Source: Granulicella sapmiensis (lineage in GTDB: Bacteria > Acidobacteriota > Terriglobia > Terriglobales > Acidobacteriaceae). Taken from it: 64,000 nucleotides of DNA. The DNA is taken from the NCBI GenBank assembly GCA_026225395.1, contig JAMFSR010000007.1:1-64000 (forward strand), read 5' to 3'. The translations under genes were made by a program, and so were the position numbers. The notes beneath the pieces were generated by a model, which saw nothing but the letters and a program-made list of their open reading frames with translations, was not told where the DNA came from and ran no database searches. Shown piece after piece: positions 1 through 8,169 of the stretch (within the stretch, counting starts at the first letter, position 1; each line of letters opens with the position of its first letter).

Positions 1-1
1 C

Positions 2-733
2 GAGCACTTCACCACCGGCGTCGACGGCCAGACCAACGTCGCCATCCACGTCCTTCAGGGCGAACGCGAGCTCGCCACGGACTGCCGGTCGTTAGCACGC
101 TTCGACCTCAAAGGCATACCACCGATGGTCGCCGGCCTTCCGCGCATCGAGGTCAAGTTCCTCATCGACGCCAACGGCATCCTCCACGTCTCCGCCCGCG
201 AACAGCGCAGCGGTCAGGCCGCCGAGGTCGAAGTCAAACCCACCTACGGCCTCACCGACGAGCAGGTCGAAACCATGATCCTCGACTCCTTCGACAACGC
301 CGAAGAAGACATCACCGCCCGCCAGGTGATCGAAGCCACCAACGAAGCCAACACCATCCTCGAAGCTGTAGAGAAGGGCAAGAAGTCCCCCGCCTGGCAG
401 CAGCTCACCTTCGACGAACACGCCGACATCGAAGCAGCCGCCCTCAACCTCAAAGCCTCCATCAAGGGCGGCGACTACAAGATCATCCGCCAATCCATCG
501 AACAGCTCGACAAAAAAACCCGCCGCTTCGCCGAGATCATGATGGACACCGCCGTCACCGGCGCCCTCGGCGGCAAAACGATGCAAGCCGCCGGAGAAGA
601 TATCGATGCCAAAGGCGCCGCACCCTCCGCCCCCCACGCCTTCAAGAAGGCCGAGTTCGAAGACGCAGCGCTCAATATCATCGAAGAAGACGAAGCCAAC
701 CCCGAAACACCTGGCGAATCCACCGAAGACTGA
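2..733 (+). CDS. hscA: Fe-S cluster assembly Hsp70 chaperone HscA, C-terminal part
   Basis: The frame is open from base 2, so the gene begins outside the window; 243 residues of the C-terminal half are present. They contain the Hsp70 substrate-binding beta-sandwich (DGQTNVAIHVLQGER, then GIPPMVAGLPRIEV and DANGILHVSA), followed by a helical lid and an acidic tail. The CRSLARF and GIPPM wording is typical of HscA rather than DnaK. HscA works with HscB to move [2Fe-2S] clusters from the IscU scaffold to target proteins in the cytoplasm. The Isc-type ferredoxin that usually follows hscA is 4.3 kb downstream at 5025, separated by unrelated genes. Stop TGA at 731-733. Confidence 0.85.
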   Translation, partial: EHFTTGVDGQTNVAIHVLQGERELATDCRSLARFDLKGIPPMVAGLPRIEVKFLIDANGILHVSAREQRSGQAAEVEVKPTYGLTDEQVETMILDSFDNAEEDITARQVIEATNEANTILEAVEKGKKSPAWQQLTFDEHADIEAAALNLKASIKGGDYKIIRQSIEQLDKKTRRFAEIMMDTAVTGALGGKTMQAAGEDIDAKGAAPSAPHAFKKAEFEDAALNIIEEDEANPETPGESTED

Positions 734-752
734 GATGTGAGACAGTACGGAA

Positions 753-985
753 ATGCCAGTGGTTCTCCGTATCGGTCCTTATGCCTTCTTGTTCTATAGC
801 AATGAGAACCAGGAACCGCCGCACATTCATGTGGAACGGGATAGCGATATGGCCAAATTTTGGCTGGAGCCAGTGAGTCCCGCAGCGAATCACGGGTTCG
901 CACTCACGAATTAAACGTCATACTGAAGTTGGTACTTGAAAATCAAGATATTCCGCGGGAGCGCTGGTATGCCTATTTCGGTTGA
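753..985 (+). pseudogene. DUF4160 protein gene with a one-base frameshift
   Basis: The ATG at 753 opens a 53-codon frame reading MPVVLRIGPYAFLFYSN and then EPPHIHVERD, the signature start of DUF4160 proteins (usually about 80 residues). It stops at 912-914. A second frame picks up at about 908 with ELNVILKLVLENQ and RERWYAYFG, the normal family C-terminus, and stops at 983-985. Losing one base near 905-907 explains the break exactly. It may be a real inactivation, a sequencing error or, less likely, programmed frameshifting. The downstream DUF2442 gene starts at 969 inside this end, the usual DUF4160-DUF2442 gene order, which is thought to resemble a toxin-antitoxin pair; function is unproven. 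Confidence 0.75.
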
Positions 986-1208
986 ACTCGATGCAACTGC
1001 AATTGATGTCATTACTGACGAAGAAACCCTCCGCGTATTTTTGGCAGACGGTCGCGAAATCATTGCGCCGCTGATGTGGTTTCCGCCGCTAATGTCCGCG
1101 ACACAGGAACAACGCGCCAAATGGCGCTTGATGGGGCACGGCACGGGCATTGCATGGGACGATCTTGACGAACACCTGTCCGTTGCCGGTCTTCTGCGGC
1201 AACACTAG
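969..1208 (+). CDS. DUF2442 domain protein
   Basis: This 79-residue protein starts MPISVELDATAIDV and carries the DUF2442 core: a short beta-rich segment, DGREIIAPLMWFPPL, then an amphipathic helix and GTGIAWDDLDEHLSVAGLL. The ATG at 969 lies within the last codons of the upstream DUF4160 frame (17-bp overlap, different frame), so the two are translationally coupled. An in-frame ATG at 936 would add 11 residues unlike the family. DUF2442 is often paired with DUF4160 and has been suggested to act as an antitoxin-like partner; that role is inference here. The gene is intact although its partner is frameshifted. Confidence 0.75.
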   Translation: MPISVELDATAIDVITDEETLRVFLADGREIIAPLMWFPPLMSATQEQRAKWRLMGHGTGIAWDDLDEHLSVAGLLRQH

Positions 1209-1257
1209 AGTGCATCTCTCTATTCACGCTCCGTAAGTACGGAATCAGGAGAACGCC

Positions 1258-2172
1258 GTGCGCTTACCCCACAAACTTCGTCTGCTCTTTTCGACTCTTA
1301 CCTTTGCCGCGTCCTGCCTCGCCGTCTCCGCACAGCAAACCGCCTCCTTCCAGAACGCCGGCCTCACCCTCCACTACACCATCGCCGGCAAAGGCACGCC
1401 CGTCGTCATCCTTTCGGGCGGACCGGGCATGGACGCAGCCTACATGCAGCCCGTCGCCGATCTCGTCGCGCAGCACAACACGGCGATCCTGCTCGACCAG
1501 CGCGGCACCACCGGCTCTATGCCCGCCACGCTCGACGCCACCACCATCACGCCCGAGCTCTACCTCTCCGACCTCGAAGCTCTCCGCACCTCGCTCGGCT
1601 ACAAGCAGTGGATCGTCCTCGGTCACTCCGCCGGCGCGCTCACAGCCATGCGCTATACCATCGCCCACCCCGACCACACGCAGGCGCTACTGCTCGTAGG
1701 CGTCGTTCCCCCACGCTCCGCCGGTCTCTCACGCATGATGGACAACGTCTCCGTACGCCTCTCGCCGGAAACAATGAAGCAGCTCGCCGCCATCAACTCA
1801 AGCGACAAATCACCTGACGCCAAAATGGCCGCGGGTATCAGCCTTCTCTTCGCAGCCGACTTCTTCGACCGCGACGCAGCCGCCAAGTTCGCACTCACCA
1901 TGACGCCCGAAACCTGCCACGCGCTCACAGCAAGCCTGCTCCAACAGGCGACGCCTACCTTCGACTTCACTTCTGATCTCGCAAAACTCCACATCCCCAC
2001 GCTTATCGTGCAGGGCCGCCAGGATCCACTCGACCCAGAGATGGCGTCCGAAGCTCGCGACGCCATCCCCGGCGCAAAGCTCATCATCCTCGAGCGCGCC
2101 GGCCACTTCTCCTGGCTCGACAACCCCACCGACTTCAGCGCAGCCCTGCAACCGTTCCTCGCCGCGCGATAA
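1258..2172 (+). CDS. Secreted alpha/beta hydrolase, prolyl-iminopeptidase-like
   Basis: A 304-residue protein with a GTG start at 1258 and a clear ribosome-binding site (AGGAG at 1247-1251). Residues 1-25 form a signal peptide ending VSA before QQ, so it is probably periplasmic. The hydrolase fold shows SGGPG near 53-57 (oxyanion region), DQRGTTGS near 80-87, the nucleophile elbow GHSAG with Ser124, an acid in GRQDPLDPE, and His in RAGHFSWLD. The GGPG plus DQRG combination resembles proline iminopeptidases and their S33 relatives, but the substrate cannot be told. Its stop codon abuts the stop of the convergent oxidoreductase gene with no spacer. Confidence 0.8.
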   Translation: MRLPHKLRLLFSTLTFAASCLAVSAQQTASFQNAGLTLHYTIAGKGTPVVILSGGPGMDAAYMQPVADLVAQHNTAILLDQRGTTGSMPATLDATTITPELYLSDLEALRTSLGYKQWIVLGHSAGALTAMRYTIAHPDHTQALLLVGVVPPRSAGLSRMMDNVSVRLSPETMKQLAAINSSDKSPDAKMAAGISLLFAADFFDRDAAAKFALTMTPETCHALTASLLQQATPTFDFTSDLAKLHIPTLIVQGRQDPLDPEMASEARDAIPGAKLIILERAGHFSWLDNPTDFSAALQPFLAAR

Positions 2173-3366
2173 CTACGCCTCCAGCGTTACCACCTTCGCC
2201 GCCAGCTGCGCCTTGATCACCAGCTCCGCAGCCAGCAGGCACTGCGTCTGGTCCTGCGCCACATGCGTACGGTTCACCACATCCGCCACAAACTGCGGAC
2301 CGAACGGCAACTCCACATTGTTGCAGTCGATGTACTTCTGCGAAGTCGCATCCACGATGAAGAGATTGTTCCCAGCCTTCTTCACCCCGACATCGACATA
2401 CTTCCGCACCTCGATATACCCCCTCGTGCCGAGAATGAACAGCCGCCCATCGCCCCACATCCCCAGCCCATCGGGCGTAAACCAGTCCAGCCGCACATAG
2501 CCGAAGCCTTTGTTACCGCGCAGCACCATGTCGCCAAAGTCCTGAAACCGCGGATGGTCCGGATGATGCACGTTGCTCACCTGCGACTCCACAACCTCAG
2601 CCTTCGTGCATCCCGTGTAGTACAAAAACTGGTCCACCTGGTGCGACCCGATGTCGCACAGAATGCCGCCATACAGCTCCGGCTTCCAGAACCAGTCCGG
2701 CCTGCCGCCTGCGCCGCCGCCATCGCCGTAGCCCTGCACAATCTGGTGCGGCGCAATGTTGATCGTCTGGATCACGCGCCCGATCGCGCCCGCATGCACC
2801 AGCTCACCGGCCTTCACTGCGGCCTTCACCTCAAGCCGCTCGCTGTACATAATGCCGTACAGCCTCTTGGTCTCAGCAATTGTCTTGCGCACTGCCTCCA
2901 ACTGCGGAAGCGTCAGCACACCAGGCTTGTCACTCAGATAATCCTTCCCCGCCTTCATCACCTTCACGCCCAGCGGTGCGCGATCCACCGGCACGGTCGA
3001 GCTCAGGACTAATTGAATCGACGGATCATGCAGAATCTCTTCTTCACTGGCGACCATCTTCACATCGGGAAAGCGCTTCTTAAAGCCCGCGACCTTATCC
3101 GGCTCCGCGCCATACGCCGCCATCAGCACGCCACCCCCGCGCTGGATCGCCCCCACCATGCCGTAGATGTGGTCATGGCTCATGCCGCACACCGCAAACT
3201 TGATCGAATACTTCGGCGCAACCGGCTCCTGCGCCGCCGCCACCTCATGCAGCACATGGCCTTCGCCAAACGCCGCGCCGCCAGCCAGTCCCGCAGCTGC
3301 AAAAGCCGGCGCCGCCGCTCCCACCGTCTTCAAAAACGACCGCCGATTCAAACTCTCGTTGCTCAT
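2173..3366 (-). CDS. Tat-exported Gfo/Idh/MocA family oxidoreductase
   Basis: A 397-residue protein with a twin-arginine signal at the start (NRRSFLKTVG followed by an Ala-rich stretch), so it is predicted to be exported folded with its nucleotide. The rest follows the Gfo/Idh/MocA plan: an N-terminal NAD(P)-binding Rossmann domain (KFAVCGMSHDHIYGMV; VLSSTVPVDRAPLGVKVMKAGKDYLSDKPG) and a C-terminal alpha/beta domain with GGILCDIGSHQVDQFLY, where the conserved His sits. Sugars or cyclic polyols are the usual substrates of the family. Monocistronic: its 3' end touches the convergent hydrolase gene, and 51 bp separate its start from the next minus-strand gene upstream. Confidence 0.85.
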   Translation of the reverse strand: MSNESLNRRSFLKTVGAAAPAFAAAGLAGGAAFGEGHVLHEVAAAQEPVAPKYSIKFAVCGMSHDHIYGMVGAIQRGGGVLMAAYGAEPDKVAGFKKRFPDVKMVASEEEILHDPSIQLVLSSTVPVDRAPLGVKVMKAGKDYLSDKPGVLTLPQLEAVRKTIAETKRLYGIMYSERLEVKAAVKAGELVHAGAIGRVIQTINIAPHQIVQGYGDGGGAGGRPDWFWKPELYGGILCDIGSHQVDQFLYYTGCTKAEVVESQVSNVHHPDHPRFQDFGDMVLRGNKGFGYVRLDWFTPDGLGMWGDGRLFILGTRGYIEVRKYVDVGVKKAGNNLFIVDATSQKYIDCNNVELPFGPQFVADVVNRTHVAQDQTQCLLAAELVIKAQLAAKVVTLEA

Positions 3367-3417
3367 CCCAAAACTCCCTCAGGGCCGATGGATCGCCACA
3401 TCGCAGCCACGGGAATT

Positions 3418-3897
3418 CTACGGCAACCGCACAACCTTCATCCCCTCAATCGCCGTAACTCGCGCCGGTCCACCACTATCCGTCTGCTCGGCCAGCGGCG
3501 ATCCCGCAAAGTGTCGATACACCGGCGCCTGCCCGGCCCCATACTCCAAAAACTCCACACCCAACGGTGCATCCGGCATTCGCCCGCCAAACCAGTGCGG
3601 ATCGTCCTTCTGCCGCCATGTCACCAAACCCAGCACCGCGCCCGCAGGGTAGGCCTGCCCAGCCCGCGAAGCCATTACGGCACTGTCATTGCCAAACAAT
3701 GTCGATGTCGTCCCCGCACCGCGATCCACCGACGTCGTCAGTGCCTGCCACTCCATCACCGGATACGGCAGTGGCGCATCCACCTTCGCCGCATCGTTAT
3801 AAAGATCCGTCGCTACCAACTGTTTCTTCCTGCAGCCAACACTACTCAGCAAGCAACCGCACATCACGCATGCCAGTACTCTTGTCCGCAAGCTCAT
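3418..3897 (-). CDS. Lipoprotein with P460-like fold lacking the haem motif
   Basis: A 159-residue protein starting at 3897; the four bases 3894-3897 overlap the upstream cytochrome gene's stop (ATGA coupling). The N-terminus is a lipoprotein signal with lipobox LSSVGC. The body (VMEWQALTTSVDRGAG, LFGNDSAVMASRAG, YPAGAVLGLVTWRQKDDPHW, GVEFLEYG) lines up with the C-terminal P460 domain of its upstream neighbour (DWKVLSTTDRGDN, ITGNDVAIRAV, WPDQSVFAKITM), but there is no CxxCH. It is therefore probably a haemless P460 paralogue that partners the dihaem protein. The alignment is by eye only. A longer start at 3975 would bury the lipobox, so I prefer 3897. Confidence 0.6.
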   Translation of the reverse strand: MSLRTRVLACVMCGCLLSSVGCRKKQLVATDLYNDAAKVDAPLPYPVMEWQALTTSVDRGAGTTSTLFGNDSAVMASRAGQAYPAGAVLGLVTWRQKDDPHWFGGRMPDAPLGVEFLEYGAGQAPVYRHFAGSPLAEQTDSGGPARVTAIEGMKVVRLP

Positions 3898-4847
3898 CGT
3901 CCCACCCCCGGCCGCGCGATCGGCAGTGTGTACACATAGTCGTTGTCCCGCATCGGCTCGTGGCATCCAGTGCATTCATGGTCGAAGTGCTTGTCCGCGC
4001 CGTAAGGCTTTAGCTCATCACCCTTGTAGCGCGCATAGCCCCAACCCTGCGTCGTGGCATACTTCTGCGCGTCCTTCAACATGAACTCCACCTGCACAAA
4101 CTTCCCCGAAGCCACGTGCCCCTGTCCATCATCGACCGCCGACATTGTGATCTTTGCAAACACGCTCTGGTCCGGCCACGGATCGGTCTTCCGCTGCTCT
4201 ACCGCACGAATCGCCACATCATTCCCCGTGATGATCCGCAGCGTCTTGTTGTCGCCGCGATCCGTCGTGCTCAACACCTTCCAGTCGCGATAGTCCGGAA
4301 AGTACGGCACACCACTCAGCGAAACTGAAGCCGCACCCTTGCGCACACCATCGCTCGGCGGGGGCGCAACCGGCGGCGGCGCGGCATTCATCGCGGCAAG
4401 TCCGTCCGGAGCAAACGGATTCAGATACGCCTTCAGTGTCGCCAGCTCTTCCTCGGTCACATCCGACCCCGGATGCGCCGCGCGATAGCTCGGCAGCGGC
4501 ATCGCTCCCAGCTGGATCATATTCACCGCTTCGAACAGCTCCGCCCGCTGTACCGCCGGCGGCTTCGTCCCCAGTTCCGAAAAATTCAGCCGCGACCGCG
4601 CCTCCCGCACATCATGTGCCACCAGCCAGTACGCCGGAGCCACGTGGTCAAACCACGACAGTCTCGGCTCATCCGAGTGGCACTGCTCACACCGCCGCTC
4701 CAAGATCTCCCGCACCTCAAGCGGCGCCGCAATCTCAGCCTTCGGTCCCACCGAGGTCACCAGCTCCGGGCGCACCGCCTGTGCTAACACAAAAAACACG
4801 AGGCCCACGACCACCAACGTCGTTAGAAGTTTCAGCCATCCGCGCAT
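3894..4847 (-). CDS. Membrane-anchored haem-binding / cytochrome P460 fusion protein
   Basis: A 317-residue protein with an N-terminal membrane anchor (residues 5-24) and two haem c sites: CEQCH at 53-57 in a haem-binding (Haem_bd-type) domain, and CTGCH at 292-296 at the end of a cytochrome P460-type domain. A proline-rich linker (APPPVAPPPSD) joins them. The P460 part contains the DYRDWKVLSTTDRGDN and ITGNDVAIRAV motifs. P460 cytochromes oxidise hydroxylamine or detoxify nitrogen oxides; related acidobacterial proteins are of unknown substrate. It is the first gene of a two-gene operon with the haemless P460-like lipoprotein. Confidence 0.75.
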   Translation of the reverse strand: MRGWLKLLTTLVVVGLVFFVLAQAVRPELVTSVGPKAEIAAPLEVREILERRCEQCHSDEPRLSWFDHVAPAYWLVAHDVREARSRLNFSELGTKPPAVQRAELFEAVNMIQLGAMPLPSYRAAHPGSDVTEEELATLKAYLNPFAPDGLAAMNAAPPPVAPPPSDGVRKGAASVSLSGVPYFPDYRDWKVLSTTDRGDNKTLRIITGNDVAIRAVEQRKTDPWPDQSVFAKITMSAVDDGQGHVASGKFVQVEFMLKDAQKYATTQGWGYARYKGDELKPYGADKHFDHECTGCHEPMRDNDYVYTLPIARPGVGR

Positions 4848-4941
4848 GCAGGTCGTCCACCTTTACCGATATCGAAACTGTAAAGGACAAATGCCTTCTT
4901 TGAATCCAGTACACCATACGGGGGTTTTTGGGGAACTTTCA

Positions 4942-4972
4942 AATCCCTTATCCGGCATCACCGAAAGGGATT
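4942..4972. promoter_or_regulatory. Inverted repeat AATCCCTT / AAGGGATT upstream of fdx
   Basis: Two perfect 8-bp arms (4942-4949 and 4965-4972) separated by 15 bp lie in the 177-bp gap between the divergent cytochrome and ferredoxin genes. Either an operator or an RNA hairpin is possible. A possible -10 (TAGAAT) follows just upstream of fdx without a convincing -35. Confidence 0.3.
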
Positions 4973-5024
4973 GATAATCGCATTCAAACACCGAAAATCG
5001 CTCTCGACTAGAATAGAAACTGAC

Positions 5025-5456
5025 ATGTCTGACCACGAAATCACGCTCCCTGAAGTCGATCTCTCCAAGCCACCCGCCGAAAACATGGTGCGCGTCACCT
5101 TTGAGCCCGAAAACAAAACCGTCGAGTTCCCCTTCGACACCTTGCCCTACGACGGCCACGGCCTTCCGATGTCCTTCCTCGACGTCGCCGAAAACTACGG
5201 CATCTTCCTGGACCACGCCTGCGGCGGCGTCGCCGCCTGCACCACCTGCCACATCTTTTTGAAGAAGGGCGCCGAAGGCGTCTCCGAAGCCGAGGACCTC
5301 GAGCTGGACCGCCTCGACCTCGCGCCAGGCCTGCAGCTCAACAGCCGCCTCGGCTGCCAGTGTGTCATCGAAAAGCCCGGCATCTACGTCGCGGAAATCC
5401 CCGCCTGGAACAAAAACTACGTCCAGGAAGGCAAGCCCGCTGCCGTGAAGAAGTAG
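5025..5456 (+). CDS. fdx: [2Fe-2S] ferredoxin, Isc type
   Basis: A 143-residue protein starting at ATG 5025. It has the adrenodoxin/Isc ferredoxin cluster pattern: Cys66, Cys72, Cys75 in DHACGGVAACTTCH and Cys111 36 residues later in SRLGCQCV (with an extra Cys113). It supplies electrons for cluster assembly on IscU. It carries an N-terminal extension of about 20 residues before the beta-grasp domain. In most Isc operons fdx directly follows hscA; here hscA ends at 733 and five intact genes plus a broken one intervene, so fdx must have its own promoter. An in-frame ATG at 4971 would add 18 residues unlike ferredoxins. Confidence 0.9.
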   Translation: MSDHEITLPEVDLSKPPAENMVRVTFEPENKTVEFPFDTLPYDGHGLPMSFLDVAENYGIFLDHACGGVAACTTCHIFLKKGAEGVSEAEDLELDRLDLAPGLQLNSRLGCQCVIEKPGIYVAEIPAWNKNYVQEGKPAAVKK

Positions 5457-5482
5457 CCCAACCACATCTTCAGCAACACCAA

Positions 5483-5525
5483 GCGCCGCACTGTGACACT
5501 CACGAAAAGTGTCTGAGTGTGGCGC
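5483..5525. terminator. Long imperfect hairpin downstream of fdx
   Basis: The 43-nt segment folds into a 10-bp outer stem (GCGCCGCACT with AGTGTGGCGC, one G-T pair), a 2x2 internal loop and a 6-bp inner stem (GACACT with AGTGTC) around a 7-nt loop. No T-run follows, so it is not a classical intrinsic terminator on either strand; it could be an mRNA-end stabiliser or an element remnant. Confidence 0.4.
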
Positions 5526-5587
5526 ACTTCGTTGGCACCATCTCATAACGTGACTCCAGCAGTGGCACAACCCTGCGGAGGAGCGTT

Positions 5588-6106
5588 ATGTTTCGGTACA
5601 TTCTTCTTACCGTCATCGCAATCATCGTGTTGAACATCAGCAGCGCAACCGCACAATCACCAACTCCCGTCCCACCCCACCTCGCCCACCAATGGCAGCG
5701 CATCGCCAACCTCCCGCCCGGCACACACATCCTCGTCCGCGAGCGCTACGCACCCTACCCCACTCCCTGCACGCTAGCCTGGATCGACAATAACTCCATC
5801 GCCTGCGACAGCCCCGAAGGCCGCATCATCTACCCCGCCATATCTCTCGCATCTATCGCACCCGACACGCCACCCAACCGCGTTCCTGTCGGCTTCTTCG
5901 TGGCCGCCGGCGTCGGAGCCATCGTCGGCGGCCTCGCCGGCAGCAATGGCACCGCCGGAACCACCGCCGCCGGCGTCTTGATCGGCGGCGGCTTCGGCGG
6001 AGCCATGGCAGCCATCGCCTCGTCCGGCCAATCGCACACACCGCAAGCAGGCCTGCGCATTCCGCTGCGCGCGCATCCTTTCGGCCGTGTTCCGTTCCGA
6101 CCCTAG
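5588..6106 (+). CDS. Secreted glycine-zipper protein of unknown function
   Basis: A 172-residue protein with a strong ribosome-binding site (GGAGGAG just before ATG 5588) and a signal peptide (residues 1-22, ending SATAQ). The mature part has a short beta-like segment with [13 protein letters not shown] and [13 protein letters not shown] (two cysteines that could pair), then a glycine/alanine-rich hydrophobic stretch ([17 protein letters not shown] and [14 protein letters not shown]) typical of membrane-inserting glycine-zipper regions. No family is recognised. The gene ends inside the convergent PDZ-protein gene (4-bp overlap at 6103-6106). Confidence 0.6.
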   Translation: MFRYILLTVIAIIVLNISSATAQSPTPVPPHLAHQWQRIANLPPGTHILVRERYAPYPTPCTLAWIDNNSIACDSPEGRIIYPAISLASIAPDTPPNRVPVGFFVAAGVGAIVGGLAGSNGTAGTTAAGVLIGGGFGGAMAAIASSGQSHTPQAGLRIPLRAHPFGRVPFRP

Positions 6107-7050
6107 TTCACCAGCGGGGAGGAGAATCCTTCCATCACCCGAGGCCAAACCACTTCCGAGTGCTTCTTCGCATCCGGCATCAGTGTCAAGATCTGCTCAT
6201 GCTTGTCGCGCAGCACCGTCAGAGGTATCGCCCGGCCCTTAGCGGCGTGCAGGCTCTTCGTCCAGTCGGAGGTCGAACCCAGCAACACACCATTGGCTCG
6301 CAAGACCACGTCGCCCGCCTTCAACCCCGCCGACGCAGCCGGGCTGTTCGCCTCTACCGAATGCACCAGCAAACCCTTGCCCTGCGGCGCTCCGAAGAAC
6401 ACCGACAGCTGCGGCTCCATCGTCCCCAACATCAAGCCTGTATACGGCCCAAACCGCAGCATGCTGCCGATAAAGCTCTGGCTCTTCGCCGGCGGTGTAG
6501 CAGGCTCCAGCGTGTAGCTCTCCACAAATCCGCTCACCACCGCATCATCCGAGCCAGCCGCGGACGGCTGAACCATGTGCTGCTGCCACGCCTGCTTCGC
6601 CACCTGGTCGCGATCCGCCAGCTGTGCCGTCATCGAAACCGGATGTCCTTCCCGTATCACTGAAAGCACCACTGAAGCTCCCGCACCCGCCTCATGGATC
6701 ATCCGCCGCAGCGCTTCCGCGCCTTCCACCGTCAGCCCATTCAACTGCATCACGATGTCGTGCGGCCGCAATCCCGCCTTGCCCGCCGGCCCATCGTGGT
6801 CCACCATCACAATCTCGGCGCCATGCATCTTCTGCAGGTGCATCGACGAGATCTCATCTTCCGTCGTATCCCGGAACTCGATCCCCAGATATCCCGGCGT
6901 ATGCTCATGCCCACCCGTACGCCCGCCTGTCCTGGCCTTGGCTAGCGCCAGTTGCGAACACAGCATCATCACGACCGCGACAAGCAACACATGCCGCGGC
7001 TGCACCCAGCCTCCGGCCAGCGCACTTCGAGATGGAATCGTCTCTGTCAT
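6103..7050 (-). CDS. Exported protein with two PDZ domains
   Basis: A 315-residue protein with an N-terminal membrane/signal segment (residues 20-36) and two PDZ domains: one near 50-135 ([28 protein letters not shown]) and one near 215-295 ([29 protein letters not shown]). No protease domain is attached, so it is a PDZ adaptor rather than a DegP/RseP enzyme. It is the third gene of the sigma / anti-sigma operon, coupled to the anti-sigma gene by TAATG (stop and start share bases at 7050). It may sense or present misfolded envelope proteins to that system; this role is inferred from position. Confidence 0.75.
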   Translation of the reverse strand: MTETIPSRSALAGGWVQPRHVLLVAVVMMLCSQLALAKARTGGRTGGHEHTPGYLGIEFRDTTEDEISSMHLQKMHGAEIVMVDHDGPAGKAGLRPHDIVMQLNGLTVEGAEALRRMIHEAGAGASVVLSVIREGHPVSMTAQLADRDQVAKQAWQQHMVQPSAAGSDDAVVSGFVESYTLEPATPPAKSQSFIGSMLRFGPYTGLMLGTMEPQLSVFFGAPQGKGLLVHSVEANSPAASAGLKAGDVVLRANGVLLGSTSDWTKSLHAAKGRAIPLTVLRDKHEQILTLMPDAKKHSEVVWPRVMEGFSSPLVN

Positions 7051-8018
7051 TACTGAATGTCGGACGCGTCTTGCAGTACATGGAACGACGCATCGCGGAT
7101 CGCCGGGTTCGCATCTTCGGTCGACACCGTCCGCAGCACCTGCCGCACACTGGAGTCCGCCTGCACCGGCTCCAACATCGACACCGCCTGCCCGCGTACA
7201 TCCGCGCTCGCGTCGTGCATCAACGCTTCCAGCACCGCATCCCGCACATGCTCATCCTGCGCCACATAAGGCTGCAGCCCGTTCAACGCCTTCAAACGCA
7301 CCGCCGGACTCTTGTCATATCGTAGCGAAGCCAGCAGCGCGGTACGAATCCCGCTCGCGCCTGCATCGTCATCCGCCGATCCGCAATGATGCCCCGCCGC
7401 ACACTCATTGGCAAGCAGTGCCACAGAGTCCGCATGGACCGTGTTGGTTGTCGCCAGCTTCGTGCCCAGCATCAGCAACTGCCGAATCTGCGGATCGTCC
7501 AACGAGCCCTGAACAGTCTCGGGAACCAGGCGGTTGTAGTTCACCTGCACCAGCTCCGAGTTCGGCGTCTGCACAATGCCGGAAACACTCGCAATCGCTC
7601 CATTCGACCCGGAAAGAATTACAGGCGAAGGCAGCTTCGGCGCATGTGCCACCTGGTAGCGCGCAATCGCGTTTCCACCCAGGAATCCCGCGCCCAGCAG
7701 CAGAGTTGTCAGCGCAGGCGCGCCCTGCACGTATCCCAGCCAACGAAACGCGTTACCAAAAAAACGTTGCGTCATCGACCGCGGCGGCATCAGGTCCAGC
7801 GCCTCGTCCAGCCGCATCCGCGAAGCCGCCAGCAGGTTCGGCGAAGGCTCGACCATCGGTGCCAGCGCCAGCTCTTCGTTCAGCGCGATCAGCGCCTTCC
7901 ACTCCCTGCGGCACTCCTCACATCCGCTTACATGCTGCTCCAGCGGAAACTGCAACTCGTCCGGCAACTCGCCATACTGCGCAAGAATGATGTTTTGTTG
8001 TGCGTTCTCGCAATTCAT
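7050..8018 (-). CDS. Zinc anti-sigma factor with periplasmic HEAT-like repeats
   Basis: A 322-residue protein from ATG 8018, chosen because AGAGGA lies about 9 nt upstream and the zinc-finger motif begins at once. It has Cys3 plus His29-x3-Cys33-x2-Cys36 (zf-HC2, the ZAS-type sigma-binding module), one membrane helix ([18 protein letters not shown]), then an outer region whose last 120 residues look like HEAT repeats ([38 protein letters not shown]). It should bind and inhibit the ECF sigma factor encoded upstream and sense an envelope signal through the HEAT part. The sigma gene ends 151 bp before it. Confidence 0.8.
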   Translation of the reverse strand: MNCENAQQNIILAQYGELPDELQFPLEQHVSGCEECRREWKALIALNEELALAPMVEPSPNLLAASRMRLDEALDLMPPRSMTQRFFGNAFRWLGYVQGAPALTTLLLGAGFLGGNAIARYQVAHAPKLPSPVILSGSNGAIASVSGIVQTPNSELVQVNYNRLVPETVQGSLDDPQIRQLLMLGTKLATTNTVHADSVALLANECAAGHHCGSADDDAGASGIRTALLASLRYDKSPAVRLKALNGLQPYVAQDEHVRDAVLEALMHDASADVRGQAVSMLEPVQADSSVRQVLRTVSTEDANPAIRDASFHVLQDASDIQ

Positions 8019-8133
8019 ATCTGCGTTCCTCTTACCAGCCTCAAAATTGTCTTGCCTACTACCGCGGATCATAACTATCTGCCCGCTTGATTCCCTACCG
8101 TACAACTCGACGAGCCCGACTTCTACTACGATT

Positions 8134-8168
8134 TCTCTACGCTCTACTCTCTATCCTCTACACTCTGC
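8134..8168. repeat. Tandem heptamer array after sigma-factor stop codon
   Basis: Five consecutive 7-bp units of pattern NCTCTAN (last one CTCTG) end one base before the TAA of the minus-strand sigma gene at 8170. On the coding strand it reads as purine-rich AGAG repeats right after the stop. Same unit family as 32793, 36028 and 53144. Confidence 0.8.
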
Positions 8169-8169
8169 T

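Noticed and set aside
2173-3975. Plus-strand His/Arg-rich frames opposite the oxidoreductase and lipoprotein genes
   Set aside because: They mirror well-supported minus-strand genes and have no recognisable domains or ribosome-binding sites.
4990-5024. IscR-type operator before fdx
   Set aside because: A CTCGACTA-like half-site is visible but the symmetrical second half is not, so the match is too weak.
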